In this document: positions 33,510 through 42,165 of the stretch, piece after piece
Position numbering within the stretch: position 1 is the first letter of the stretch
Layout of the letters: each line of letters begins with the position of its first letter
Assembly: GCA_025454925.1 (NCBI GenBank)
Contig: JALONM010000023.1
Location: 1 to 48,866 of the forward strand
From: Cytophagaceae bacterium
Lineage (GTDB): Bacteria; Bacteroidota; Bacteroidia; Cytophagales; Cytophagaceae
Reading direction: 5' to 3'
Length of the DNA: 48,866 nt
Notes under the pieces: model-generated
Database searches by the model: none
Seen by the model: only the letters and a program-made list of their open reading frames with translations
What the model was told of the DNA's origin: nothing
Made by a program: the position numbers and the translations under genes

Positions 33510-36110
33510 ATGGCCGAAAATACCTACAAAAAGACAAACGTCCCCAAGGAGAAAAAAAATAAACCTAAAGGAAAGAAAGAAGCCAAAGCTGAAATCGAAG
33601 AACCTTCGCGGCCTTCCTTCGAATGGAAGTTTGCGTCTGATAAAAGGTTTATATTGGTAGCCGGCATTTCTCTGATTGTTGTTTCCCTATATCTCTTTCT
33701 GGCCTTCTTCTCGTATTTCTTTTCAGGTGCAGAAGATCAAAGTGTGGTGGAAGCATTTTTCGATTCCACTTTACGTGAGGCAGGGAAGGAAGCTCAAAAT
33801 TGGATGGGTCTGTCCGGAGCGGTATTGGCGCACTTTTTTGTTTTTCGCTGGTTTGGTATGGCAGCCTTGCTTTTTGCTCCACCCATTTTCGTGTACGGAG
33901 TTCGTCTGGCCTTCGGCGCGTATCTCACCGACTTAAAATCGCTTATAAAAGTCAATTTCTTCTTCCTCTTATGGATTTCGTTCACTCTTGGATACTTTGT
34001 ATATCTGCTCGATTCTCAATCCGGTGCGACTTTTCTTTGCGGTGGAATAGGCTTTGAACTTGCGGCACTTTCCGATGAACTAATTGGTATTGCCACTCCT
34101 TTGCTGATTTTACTATCCGGCTTAATTTTCGGCGTTTATTATTTCAACATCACTACATTCCTTAATCCCGCCGATGAAATAAAGGAAATGAATTATTCCC
34201 ACGAAGTGGAAGAAGAAAATGTTGAGATTTCGGAAGAAGAAGAACTTATACAAGTCAAGGATGCGGAAGACTCCGAACAGGAACCAAACCAACTGGAAGA
34301 AGTGTCCGATGTTCAGGAAGATGATGAAGACGATCCTACGCGTCAGTGGGAAGTAAAATTACTCGATGAGAATAAAAAAGCTAAGGATAAACAGAAAGTA
34401 ACGCCGGATCTGGAGCTGACCATCGAAAATCAGGAAGATATACCTCCTTTCGATACCACGGTGCATCAAACTCCTTTGGTTACTCCCGATATTACTGCCG
34501 ACAGCGCAGATCCGCTGGTAGTTGTAGACGATCAGTTTGTGGCCATTAAAGAAGAGGACAAAACCAAAGACCTGGATCAGGCAGTATTGGAAAATTATGA
34601 TCCTACCCTCGACTTGCCTAGCTATCAATACCCAACCCTCGATTTACTGAAAGAGTACGATGGAGCCAGAGCACAAGTAACCAAGGAGGAATTAGAGGCC
34701 AATAAAGATAGAATTGTCGATACGCTGAAAAACTATAGCATTGGTATTGCCAGCATCAAAGCTACCATTGGTCCTACGGTTACTTTATATGAAATAGTGC
34801 CGGAGGCGGGCGTTCGTATTTCTAAAATCAAATCCCTGGAAGATGATATTGCACTTAGCTTGTCGGCCCTGGGCATACGTATCATAGCCCCTATGCCAGG
34901 GAAGGGAACCATTGGTATTGAAGTTCCGAATAAAAATAAAGAGATGGTTTCCATCCGTTCCGTTTTATCAACTGAAAAATTTCAACTTTCGGATCGTGAA
35001 CTTCCGGTGGCTTTTGGTAAAACAATTTCCAACGAGATATTTATCATTGACCTGGCAAAAATGCCACACTTACTGATGGCTGGTGCTACAGGTCAGGGTA
35101 AGTCAGTAGGCTTGAATATTTTGCTTACCTCTTTGCTCTATAAAAAACATCCGTCGCAATTGAAGTTTGTTTTGGTAGACCCCAAAAAGGTGGAGCTTTC
35201 AGTATACAATACCATTGAACGACATTTTCTTGCAAAACTTCCCAACAGCGAAGAAGCTATTATCACCGATACCAAAAAGGTAATTCATACGCTGAACTCC
35301 CTGTGTATTGAAATGGATAATCGCTATGATTTGTTAAAAGAAGCAGGTTGCCGGAATTTAAAGGAATACAATACCAAGTTTGTTGAGCGCAGGCTTAATC
35401 CTACCATGGGCCATCGCTTTTTACCATACATCGTGCTGGTAATCGACGAGTTGGCAGATCTAATGATGACGGCAGGAAAAGAAGTAGAGACTCCCATCGC
35501 ACGTCTGGCTCAATTGGCAAGAGCCATCGGAATACATTTGGTGGTGGCCACACAGCGTCCCTCGGTAAATGTGATCACAGGTATCATTAAAGCCAATTTC
35601 CCTGCTCGGTTGTCGTTTAAAGTAACCTCCAAGGTCGATTCACGCACCATTCTGGATGCCAGTGGAGCCGAGCAACTCATCGGTCAGGGAGATATGTTGT
35701 TTTCTCAGGGATCGGATGTAATTCGCTTGCAGTGTGCATTCGTGGACACCCCTGAAGTAGAGCGGGTTGCCGAATTTATTGGTGCCCAACGAGCTTACCC
35801 CACAGCGTACCAATTGCCAGAATTCTCCGAAGAGGACATGGAAGAGGGAAAAAATGAAGATTTCGATTTTGCAGATAGAGATAAACTTTTCGATGAGGCG
35901 GCCCGTTTAATCGTGAGCACTCAGCAAGGAAGTACTTCGCTTATTCAGCGCAGAATGAAATTGGGCTACAACCGCGCCGGAAGGTTGATTGATCAACTGG
36001 AGTCCGCTGGCATTGTGGGGCCATTCGAAGGCAGTAAAGCCAGGGAGGTTTTGATCAAAGACCTCGCAAGTTTGGAAATGTTGCTCAATGAGCTGAACAC
36101 AAGAGGTTAA
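33510..36110 (+). CDS. ftsK: DNA translocase FtsK/SpoIIIE
   Basis: 866 residues. Lys-rich start, four membrane helices (about 45-215), a long acidic linker (about 230-370), the translocase alpha/beta motor (Walker A GATGQGKS near 527; Walker B IVLVIDELADLMM; VVATQRPSVNVITG) and a C-terminal gamma winged helix (QRRMKLGYNRAGRLIDQLE) that reads KOPS-like sites. It pumps DNA at the septum to complete chromosome segregation, which fits with ParAB in the same window. Followed by lolA, a conserved Bacteroidota gene order. Confidence 0.97.
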   Translation: MAENTYKKTNVPKEKKNKPKGKKEAKAEIEEPSRPSFEWKFASDKRFILVAGISLIVVSLYLFLAFFSYFFSGAEDQSVVEAFFDSTLREAGKEAQNWMGLSGAVLAHFFVFRWFGMAALLFAPPIFVYGVRLAFGAYLTDLKSLIKVNFFFLLWISFTLGYFVYLLDSQSGATFLCGGIGFELAALSDELIGIATPLLILLSGLIFGVYYFNITTFLNPADEIKEMNYSHEVEEENVEISEEEELIQVKDAEDSEQEPNQLEEVSDVQEDDEDDPTRQWEVKLLDENKKAKDKQKVTPDLELTIENQEDIPPFDTTVHQTPLVTPDITADSADPLVVVDDQFVAIKEEDKTKDLDQAVLENYDPTLDLPSYQYPTLDLLKEYDGARAQVTKEELEANKDRIVDTLKNYSIGIASIKATIGPTVTLYEIVPEAGVRISKIKSLEDDIALSLSALGIRIIAPMPGKGTIGIEVPNKNKEMVSIRSVLSTEKFQLSDRELPVAFGKTISNEIFIIDLAKMPHLLMAGATGQGKSVGLNILLTSLLYKKHPSQLKFVLVDPKKVELSVYNTIERHFLAKLPNSEEAIITDTKKVIHTLNSLCIEMDNRYDLLKEAGCRNLKEYNTKFVERRLNPTMGHRFLPYIVLVIDELADLMMTAGKEVETPIARLAQLARAIGIHLVVATQRPSVNVITGIIKANFPARLSFKVTSKVDSRTILDASGAEQLIGQGDMLFSQGSDVIRLQCAFVDTPEVERVAEFIGAQRAYPTAYQLPEFSEEDMEEGKNEDFDFADRDKLFDEAARLIVSTQQGSTSLIQRRMKLGYNRAGRLIDQLESAGIVGPFEGSKAREVLIKDLASLEMLLNELNTRG

Positions 36111-36236
36111 TGTAGGTTTGATGTAAGACTCCAAAGACCTACTACAAATTCTGGCCCCACAATTGTATAATAGGGACTAACTGTAGGGAAATAAAACAGG
36201 AACACAATTAATACACAATACTTGAAATAATATCGT

Positions 36237-36878
36237 ATGAATAAGTTGGCATTCGTGATGGCGATCGTTTTCGCATCTTTTTCAGCATTAGCACAGAATG
36301 ATCCCAAGGCGCTCGGAATACTTGACGCCATGAGTAAAAAATACAAAGAAATGGCTTCCTTTAAGGCTAGATTTTCTTACACACTTGAAAATACAGCCGC
36401 TAAAACCAAGGAATCTTCAGGTGGGGACATCATAGTAAAAGGTCCTAAGTTCCATTTAAAAATGGCCAATCAGGAAATTTATAACAATGGCACTACTGTC
36501 TGGACCTACATCAAAGAAAGTAACGATGTAAATATTACCAACAACGATCCGGAGGAAGATGAATTGAATCCAAGTAAAATTTATAACCTGTACAAGCAAG
36601 GCTATAAGTATCGCTACCTCGAGGACAAAATTATCAATGGCGTTACCTATGAAGTAGTGGAATTAAATCCCGAAGACACTCGTAAGAAATTTTTTAAAAT
36701 TAAAATTGAAATCAAAAAGACAGACCATTCTCTTCATAGCTGGCAGATTTTTGAAAAGAACGGAAACCGTTACAGTTGGTCAGTTACAGAATTTACTCCC
36801 AACTTTAAAGTAGAAGATACCTATTTTAATTTCGATAAAAATAAATACCCGGGTGTAAATGTCGAGGACTTACGCTAA
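36237..36878 (+). CDS. lolA: LolA-like outer-membrane lipoprotein carrier
   Basis: 213 residues with a signal peptide (ending SALAQ) and the LolA/LolB fold pattern (ASFKARFSYTLENTAAKTKESSGGDIIVKGPKFHLKM, then a hydrophobic beta-barrel half). Periplasmic carrier that moves lipoproteins from inner to outer membrane, relevant to the many lipoproteins in this window. It follows ftsK with a 126-bp gap and ends at an intrinsic terminator. Confidence 0.92.
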   Translation: MNKLAFVMAIVFASFSALAQNDPKALGILDAMSKKYKEMASFKARFSYTLENTAAKTKESSGGDIIVKGPKFHLKMANQEIYNNGTTVWTYIKESNDVNITNNDPEEDELNPSKIYNLYKQGYKYRYLEDKIINGVTYEVVELNPEDTRKKFFKIKIEIKKTDHSLHSWQIFEKNGNRYSWSVTEFTPNFKVEDTYFNFDKNKYPGVNVEDLR

Positions 36879-36897
36879 AAAAAAGATTGAAGAATAA

Positions 36898-36930
36898 GAG
36901 CCTGATATTTCTATCAGGTTCTTTTTTTTT
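36898..36930 (+). terminator. Intrinsic terminator after lolA
   Basis: GAGCCTGATA (36898-36907) pairs with TATCAGGTTC (36912-36921, one G-U), a 4-base loop, then a run of nine T. It lies only 6 bp before the start of the next gene. Confidence 0.9.
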
Positions 36931-36935
36931 GGGCT

Positions 36936-37934
36936 ATGAGAGTTGAAAGTAGTTTTTGGTCTGGAGTAATAGTTGGTTTTTTTTGCGTTCTAATCGGATG
37001 CACAATTGGTTATTTCTTCTATCAAAATTATTTAGATGAATCCGTCATTAAATTAAAGCCCGAATCCGGTGCCTTGTATCAATGGGCAAGTTCTAATGGA
37101 GATCTTACCTTGCAATTTTCGGAAGACACTACCAAACACTACTATGCTCCCAGCATGGTTTGTGCAGAATTGAACTGGGAGGTTTTCGAAAAATTTGATT
37201 TTAAAAAAGATAGCATTCAGCTTTTAATTTCAGACGACGATGAAATTTACCAGCTAAAGATCAACCACATCATTTGCCTTTCAGAAGCAGATGGTAGAAG
37301 CCTCCGATTGGACAATCAGTTAGCAGGTTTAGCTGCTGGGGGATTTTTTTCTTTTTTGGGAATTATTATAATAGGTTATCAGTTTTGGAATGAAAAAAGC
37401 AGGATACCCCGCATAAATGCTTATACAGAAGAACAGTACAAAGAGTGGCGAATCAGAAATTTGATTCTGAAGATGCATGCGCAAACTGCTCTCGCATTTG
37501 TTGTACCTTACGTTTTTATGGGCCTTAAAATAATTGAAAAATTTAGTGAATATAATTTTGGGAGCAATGACAAGGCTGTTTTCTGGAATAATTATTTCTA
37601 TTCTCAGGAAGTTTTGTATCATCATTTTCTGATAATTTTAGTTTTGGTTCTAGTTGAAATTTGGAGCTACTTTTTCTTTAAGAAAAACCTTGCCTTGGCC
37701 TATAGCAGCCAAAGTGCACTTAAGAGCTTAAAATTACTCTCTGATAAGATTGAAAATGGGTATACAGCGCGGTATTTCCTCGTAATTACGATTGCTTTGA
37801 TTTTCTTACAGTTTCAGAGTAATGGCTATTTGTTGTTGGTTTTAATAATTTTTAGCCTTTATAAATTTTTTTCAATCAACTACCTTCTAGGAGTTCATTT
37901 TAAAATACTTCGCAAAGATAGATTTATAGAATAG
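36936..37934 (+). CDS. Membrane protein of unknown family, paralogue 1
   Basis: 332 residues: N-terminal helix (about 9-30), an extracytoplasmic domain with GALYQWASSNGDLTL, SEDTTKHYY and KFDFKKDSIQL, a second helix (about 127-150), a polar loop with RIPRINAYTEEQYKEW, then several helices to the C-terminus (about 175-320). It shares these motifs with the protein at 38200, so the two are duplicates. No known domain is recognised. The ATG directly follows the lolA terminator, implying its own promoter or read-through. Confidence 0.85.
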   Translation: MRVESSFWSGVIVGFFCVLIGCTIGYFFYQNYLDESVIKLKPESGALYQWASSNGDLTLQFSEDTTKHYYAPSMVCAELNWEVFEKFDFKKDSIQLLISDDDEIYQLKINHIICLSEADGRSLRLDNQLAGLAAGGFFSFLGIIIIGYQFWNEKSRIPRINAYTEEQYKEWRIRNLILKMHAQTALAFVVPYVFMGLKIIEKFSEYNFGSNDKAVFWNNYFYSQEVLYHHFLIILVLVLVEIWSYFFFKKNLALAYSSQSALKSLKLLSDKIENGYTARYFLVITIALIFLQFQSNGYLLLVLIIFSLYKFFSINYLLGVHFKILRKDRFIE

Positions 37935-38025
37935 ATGGTCTGTTTTCCTCAATTTAGATCATTAACGGATAGTTTTTGTTATCGATTTTTTTCCCAAAAA
38001 GGAGCGCGAACATGGGTGAATGAAC

Positions 38026-38042
38026 ATAGATCGCTGATCCAT
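38026..38042 (+). repeat. GATC palindrome, copy D
   Basis: ATAGATC-gct-GATCCAT (one mismatch in the arms), in the 265-bp gap between the two paralogous membrane protein genes. Same core as the palindromes at 16975 and 21963. Confidence 0.5.
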
Positions 38043-38199
38043 GGCTGGTAAATCCGAAAAGGAAACCTTGACTTTATAAAAAATGAACTTCCGGACAGAT
38101 AATGTCATTGTATGGCATTAGTTAAGGTATTAATTAATTTTACATGAAGCAGTTGTTACTTAACGGAATATATTCACAAGAAAAAATTTTGGTTTGTGT

Positions 38200-39198
38200 A
38201 TGAGAGAGAAAAGTCAAAGTTTTGGATTCAACGTTATTTTCGTTTTAGCAACGTTTTTACTCGGAACTCCCATTGTCTATTACAGTTATATTGAATATCA
38301 AAACGAGTTTCAAGTTCAATTAGAAACTAAACAAGGTCGTTTGTATCAATGGTATAGGGATAAAGGTGATTTAACCTTGATACTGGAAGAGGATACGAAC
38401 ATACACTATCGCGCCTATAGTCATGAATTAGTTGAATTTAATTGGGATCCAATTGAGCATTTCGATTTTAATAAGGATACCATACAACTGAAGGTGCATA
38501 ATACCTCTATCTACCGGGTGCAAGTAAATCATATCGTATGTATATCGGAAAAAAATGTTCAAGACGCTAAACTAAGCAATCTAGCTTTAGGCTTAGGTTT
38601 GGGAATATTTCTGTTGCTGGTTGGGTTGGGAATTTTTATAAACCATATATGGAGTGTAAAAGTCAATTTACCAAGGATTAATGCAATGTCAGACGAAGAT
38701 TATAAACAAGTACTAATAAGAAGAGAAGTTATTTATATTAAATTTATCTTGGTGCTGTTCTTTTTATTACCCTATTTGCTGGGTGTATTAATGTTGTATA
38801 TTGCGTTTTTGGAACAAGGTTTAGTAATTACAGTTAGAGAACAAATCATAAAACATACTTTATTTAACGAGGAAGTAACCATTTATCACTTTTTGGTGGT
38901 AGGGCTACTCATGGTTCTTGAAATAGTAGGTTATTTTTTATTTAATAGAGTTGTAAATCAAGCCTATGGTTTTGATGATGAATTAAAAAGCCTAACATTT
39001 TTATCAAGAAATTTTTTCTGGCCCTATCTTTACTTGTACTTCAAGGTAGTTTTCGTCATCCTGATTATATTGTTATTTCAAAGCAACGGATTTGTGTTTG
39101 GGTTTCTTATGTTTTTTTCTCTGTATAAACTTTTAACGGTCTGGTATCAGTTGATGCTTCATATTGCCCGGCTTCGTTTACCGGGTCCTCAAAGGTAG
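38200..39198 (+). CDS. Membrane protein of unknown family, paralogue 2
   Basis: 332 residues, same layout as the protein at 36936: N-terminal helix, extracytoplasmic part with GRLYQWYRDKGDLTL, EEDTNIHYR and HFDFNKDTIQL, then a helix, LPRINAMSDEDYKQ and four C-terminal helices. ATG 38200 replaces a TTG at 38194. Lower GC than nearby housekeeping genes by eye. Function unknown; duplication with divergence is clear. Confidence 0.85.
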   Translation: MREKSQSFGFNVIFVLATFLLGTPIVYYSYIEYQNEFQVQLETKQGRLYQWYRDKGDLTLILEEDTNIHYRAYSHELVEFNWDPIEHFDFNKDTIQLKVHNTSIYRVQVNHIVCISEKNVQDAKLSNLALGLGLGIFLLLVGLGIFINHIWSVKVNLPRINAMSDEDYKQVLIRREVIYIKFILVLFFLLPYLLGVLMLYIAFLEQGLVITVREQIIKHTLFNEEVTIYHFLVVGLLMVLEIVGYFLFNRVVNQAYGFDDELKSLTFLSRNFFWPYLYLYFKVVFVILIILLFQSNGFVFGFLMFFSLYKLLTVWYQLMLHIARLRLPGPQR

Positions 39199-39283
39199 AA
39201 GATGTTCTTGTGATTGGAAAATGGTGAAGAGGGAAAAAATAAAAAGGAAATTATCCGATTAGCATCAAACACGTTCCTTTTTG

Positions 39284-39291
39284 TACTTTTG
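39284..39291 (+). promoter_or_regulatory. -7 box of a Bacteroidota-type promoter before pyrF
   Basis: Exact TAnnTTTG (TACTTTTG) ending 5 bp before the pyrF ATG. No clear -33 TTG at the usual distance, so either weak or used with a very short leader. Confidence 0.4.
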
Positions 39292-39296
39292 TTTTT

Positions 39297-40115
39297 ATGA
39301 CACGACAAGAATTAGCTGAACAAATATTTAAAAAGGGATCTTTTCTATGCGTTGGATTGGATACCGATATCGAAAAATTACCTGCTTGCGTAAAAAGCGA
39401 AAAGGACCCCGTTTTCGAATTCAACAAACGTATTATCGATGCAACATTACCTTATGCGGTAGCATATAAGCCCAACCTGGCGTTTTATGAAGCCATGGGC
39501 CCTGCAGGATGGGAAAGTTTACAGAAAACAATGGAATACCTGCCCAAAGATGTATTTACCATTGCGGATGCCAAAAGGGGCGATATTGGCAATACCTCCG
39601 GGTTATATGCTCGCGCTTTCTTTCGTTATTTTAACTTTGACTCGGTAACAGTAGCCCCTTACATGGGAAGCGATTCGGTTAAGCCATTCCTGGCTTTTGA
39701 AAATAAATGGGTCATTTTATTAGCCCTTACCTCGAATGCAGGAGCTTTTGATTTTCAAACTCAGGAGTTGCACAACGGCAAAACCTTATACCAACAGGTG
39801 ATGGAAACATCGACCCAATGGGGTACTGCCGAAAATCTGATGTTTGTGTTGGGAGCTACGAAGACCGAGTACCTGGCAGCTATTCGCAAGGAATATCCCG
39901 ATTATTTCTTCCTGGTTCCAGGAGTAGGAGCGCAAGGGGGAGATTTGGCTGCCGTGGCCCAAGCCGCGTTGAACAAGCAAGGCGGTTTATTGGTAAATTC
40001 CTCTAGAAATATTTTGTATGCCGGTAATGGCGATGATTTTGACCAGAAAGCAGCCAAGGAGGCGGCCAAATTGGCGCTTGAAATGAAAGAACTATTGACC
40101 CTTTACAGTGCATAG
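39297..40115 (+). CDS. pyrF: Orotidine 5'-phosphate decarboxylase
   Basis: 272 residues, the longer (type 2) OMP decarboxylase. Motifs: FLCVGLDTDIEKLP, YKPNLAFYEA, catalytic DAKRGDIGNTS (Asp-x-Lys), VAPYMGSDSVKPF and FLVPGVGAQGGD. Last step of de novo UMP synthesis in the cytosol. Encoded alone on the plus strand; other pyr genes are absent from the window. Confidence 0.97.
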   Translation: MTRQELAEQIFKKGSFLCVGLDTDIEKLPACVKSEKDPVFEFNKRIIDATLPYAVAYKPNLAFYEAMGPAGWESLQKTMEYLPKDVFTIADAKRGDIGNTSGLYARAFFRYFNFDSVTVAPYMGSDSVKPFLAFENKWVILLALTSNAGAFDFQTQELHNGKTLYQQVMETSTQWGTAENLMFVLGATKTEYLAAIRKEYPDYFFLVPGVGAQGGDLAAVAQAALNKQGGLLVNSSRNILYAGNGDDFDQKAAKEAAKLALEMKELLTLYSA

Positions 40116-40130
40116 TCGCCACGGTAGGAT

Positions 40131-40163
40131 TTGTTAGGTTCTCGATATAATTTAGTACATTTG
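40131..40163 (+). promoter_or_regulatory. Bacteroidota-type promoter of the ricT-gldH operon
   Basis: TTG at 40131-40133 and an exact TAnnTTTG (TACATTTG) at 40156-40163, 22 bases apart. The ATG follows 48 bp downstream, leaving an A/T-rich leader. Confidence 0.65.
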
Positions 40164-40211
40164 CTTAAGAGCCTTTAAAAGGCATTTTTATATACATAAA
40201 TAAGAAATCGA

Positions 40212-41684
40212 ATGGCTTGTTCATCATGCGGAACCGGTGGATGTGGTTCCAAAACAGGCGGTTGCGGTTCAAAAGGTGGTTGTTCTACCGGAGGTTGCGG
40301 AAAACTAAACTCCTACGATTGGTTGGGAGTGATGGAAATGGATGCTCCTTCGGCTTTCGATATAGTAGAGGTTAAATTTAAAGGCGGCAGAAAAGAGTTT
40401 TTTCGTAATGCAGATGCCCTTGCACTCTACACCGGCGATCCCGTAATCGTGGAAATGCCTACAGGGTATCACCTGGGCTATGTTTCCCTTCAAGGCGATA
40501 TTGTTCGACTTCAAATGAAGAAGAAAAATGTAGCCAATGACGAATCTATAAAAAAGATCCTTAGAGTCGCCAATCAGCGCGACATGGATAAGAATGTGCA
40601 ATCAATCAATCGGGAAAATCCTACGTTGTATCGCACCCGCGAAATGATCCGAGGATTAAAGCTAGAAATGAAGCTTACCGATATTGAATTCCAGGCGGAC
40701 AATACGAAAGCTACTTTTTACTATTCTGCCGACGAGCGCGTCGATTTCAGGGAGCTTATCAAAATGCTGGCCTCTGAGTTTAAAATCAGAGTGGAAATGA
40801 AGCAAATCAGTTTGCGGCAGGAAGCCAGCAGGTTAGGAGGGATTGGCTCTTGTGGAAGAGAGTTATGCTGTTCTACCTGGCTCACCGATTTTAAAAATGT
40901 AAATACTTCTGCAGCTCGCTATCAAAACCTGGCTCTAAATCCTTCTAAATTATCAGGACAATGCGGCAGGCTTAAATGTTGCCTCAATTACGAGTTGGAT
41001 ACGTATATGGAATCCCTGAAGGGAATTCCTGAGGTGGAAGGCCCCTTGCATACCGGGAGAGGAGAGGCCTTGCTTCAAAAAACGGACATCTTTAAACGGG
41101 TAATGTGGTTTTCCTATAGAGAAAGCGCAGACAGCAATTGGGTGCAGGTTTCTGTGGAAAGAGTCATGGAAATTCAACAGCAAAATAAAGAAGGTCGCAA
41201 GCCTGCTAATTTGCTGGAAGATGTAGAAGATCTTACCGAATCCAATCTTGAAATCAAACGTGAACGGGAAGAACTTTCTCGTTTCGACGACAAATTTTCA
41301 AGAAAAAAGAAGAAACGAAAAAAGCGTCCAAACAGCGGAACTACTGGGACCCAATTGCCTCAAGATGGTCCAAGGCCTCAGCGCAATTTGAATCAGCCTC
41401 CTAAAAATCAGGAAAAGTCATCGCAAGGTAACCAACAACCAAAGCCAAACCACCCCCCTAAAGGCCAACAAGGCAATAAGCCAGCCAAGCAACAAGGGGG
41501 TGAAAAGCAACATCAGAAAAATAACCAGGGGCCAAAACAACATCAGCACCCAAGACAGCAGTCTAACCAAAACCAAAAGCAGAATCCGAATCAAAAGCAG
41601 AATAACAAGCAAAACTCACAAAACGGACAAAATAATAACCAACCACGTAAACCTGAAAAGCAAGGTGGAGATACGAAAGAGTAA
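40212..41684 (+). CDS. ricT: PSP1/RicT-like protein with Cys-rich head and Q/N/K/P-rich tail
   Basis: 490 residues. Cys/Gly-rich start (CSSCGTGGCGSKTGGCGSKG ...), then KLNSYDWL, a PSP1 C-terminal domain (VEVKFKGGRKEFFRN; EMIRGLKLEMKLTDIEFQADNTKATFYYSADERVDFRELIKML) and a Cys cluster (GSCGRELCCSTWLTDF, GQCGRLKCCLNYE) typical of RicT/YaaT. In Bacillus the homologue belongs to an Fe-S complex influencing RNA processing; the role in Bacteroidota is less clear. About 110 C-terminal residues are a low-complexity Gln/Asn/Lys/Pro tail. The last 20 bp overlap gldH. Confidence 0.93.
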   Translation: MACSSCGTGGCGSKTGGCGSKGGCSTGGCGKLNSYDWLGVMEMDAPSAFDIVEVKFKGGRKEFFRNADALALYTGDPVIVEMPTGYHLGYVSLQGDIVRLQMKKKNVANDESIKKILRVANQRDMDKNVQSINRENPTLYRTREMIRGLKLEMKLTDIEFQADNTKATFYYSADERVDFRELIKMLASEFKIRVEMKQISLRQEASRLGGIGSCGRELCCSTWLTDFKNVNTSAARYQNLALNPSKLSGQCGRLKCCLNYELDTYMESLKGIPEVEGPLHTGRGEALLQKTDIFKRVMWFSYRESADSNWVQVSVERVMEIQQQNKEGRKPANLLEDVEDLTESNLEIKREREELSRFDDKFSRKKKKRKKRPNSGTTGTQLPQDGPRPQRNLNQPPKNQEKSSQGNQQPKPNHPPKGQQGNKPAKQQGGEKQHQKNNQGPKQHQHPRQQSNQNQKQNPNQKQNNKQNSQNGQNNNQPRKPEKQGGDTKE

Positions 41685-42165
41685 GTATTGGCTTCTGCTG
41701 CTGACCTTATTAATGGCCGCATGCAGTTCGGATGCCGTCGTAGATAAAATGGTTGACCTCCCTGAACATGGCTGGGAAGCAGTTCAACCTGTTAGCATTC
41801 CATTTGAAATTATGGATAAGAACAATGCGTTCAGAGTCTATTATTCCGGTCGCTACGATAATTCATATCCGTATTATAATTTGTATTTGTCGTGGCAATT
41901 CAAAGATTCTTCCGGAAAGGTGATCGCTTCTAGTAAGCAAGACAAGCCTTCCGGTATGAATTTGTTTGATCCGCAAAGTGGTATTCCAACAGGTAGAGGA
42001 ATGGCTGGTAAAAAAGATTTTCTGATTCTCGATACCAGCGTGGTCCCCGTTTTCCCTTACAATGGACCCTATACCATGGAGTTGAAGCAATACATGCGTG
42101 CAGATACTTTGGTGGGCATTTCTTCCGTAGGTATACGAATTGAAGCGATAAGCAAAGCTCCCTAA
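41665..42165 (+). CDS. gldH: Gliding motility lipoprotein GldH
   Basis: 167 residues: lipoprotein signal (SKYWLLLLTLLMAAC), then the GldH pattern: NNAFRVYYSGRYDNSYPYYNLYLSW, NLFDPQSGIPTGRG and YTMELKQYMRADTLVGISSVGIRIEAI. A lipoprotein required for gliding in Flavobacterium-type bacteria. No ATG suits; GTG at 41665 gives an ideal lipoprotein signal and overlaps ricT by 20 bp, while the longer reading frame upstream only shadows the ricT tail. It is coupled to the next gene by TAATG. Confidence 0.9.
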   Translation: MEIRKSKYWLLLLTLLMAACSSDAVVDKMVDLPEHGWEAVQPVSIPFEIMDKNNAFRVYYSGRYDNSYPYYNLYLSWQFKDSSGKVIASSKQDKPSGMNLFDPQSGIPTGRGMAGKKDFLILDTSVVPVFPYNGPYTMELKQYMRADTLVGISSVGIRIEAISKAP

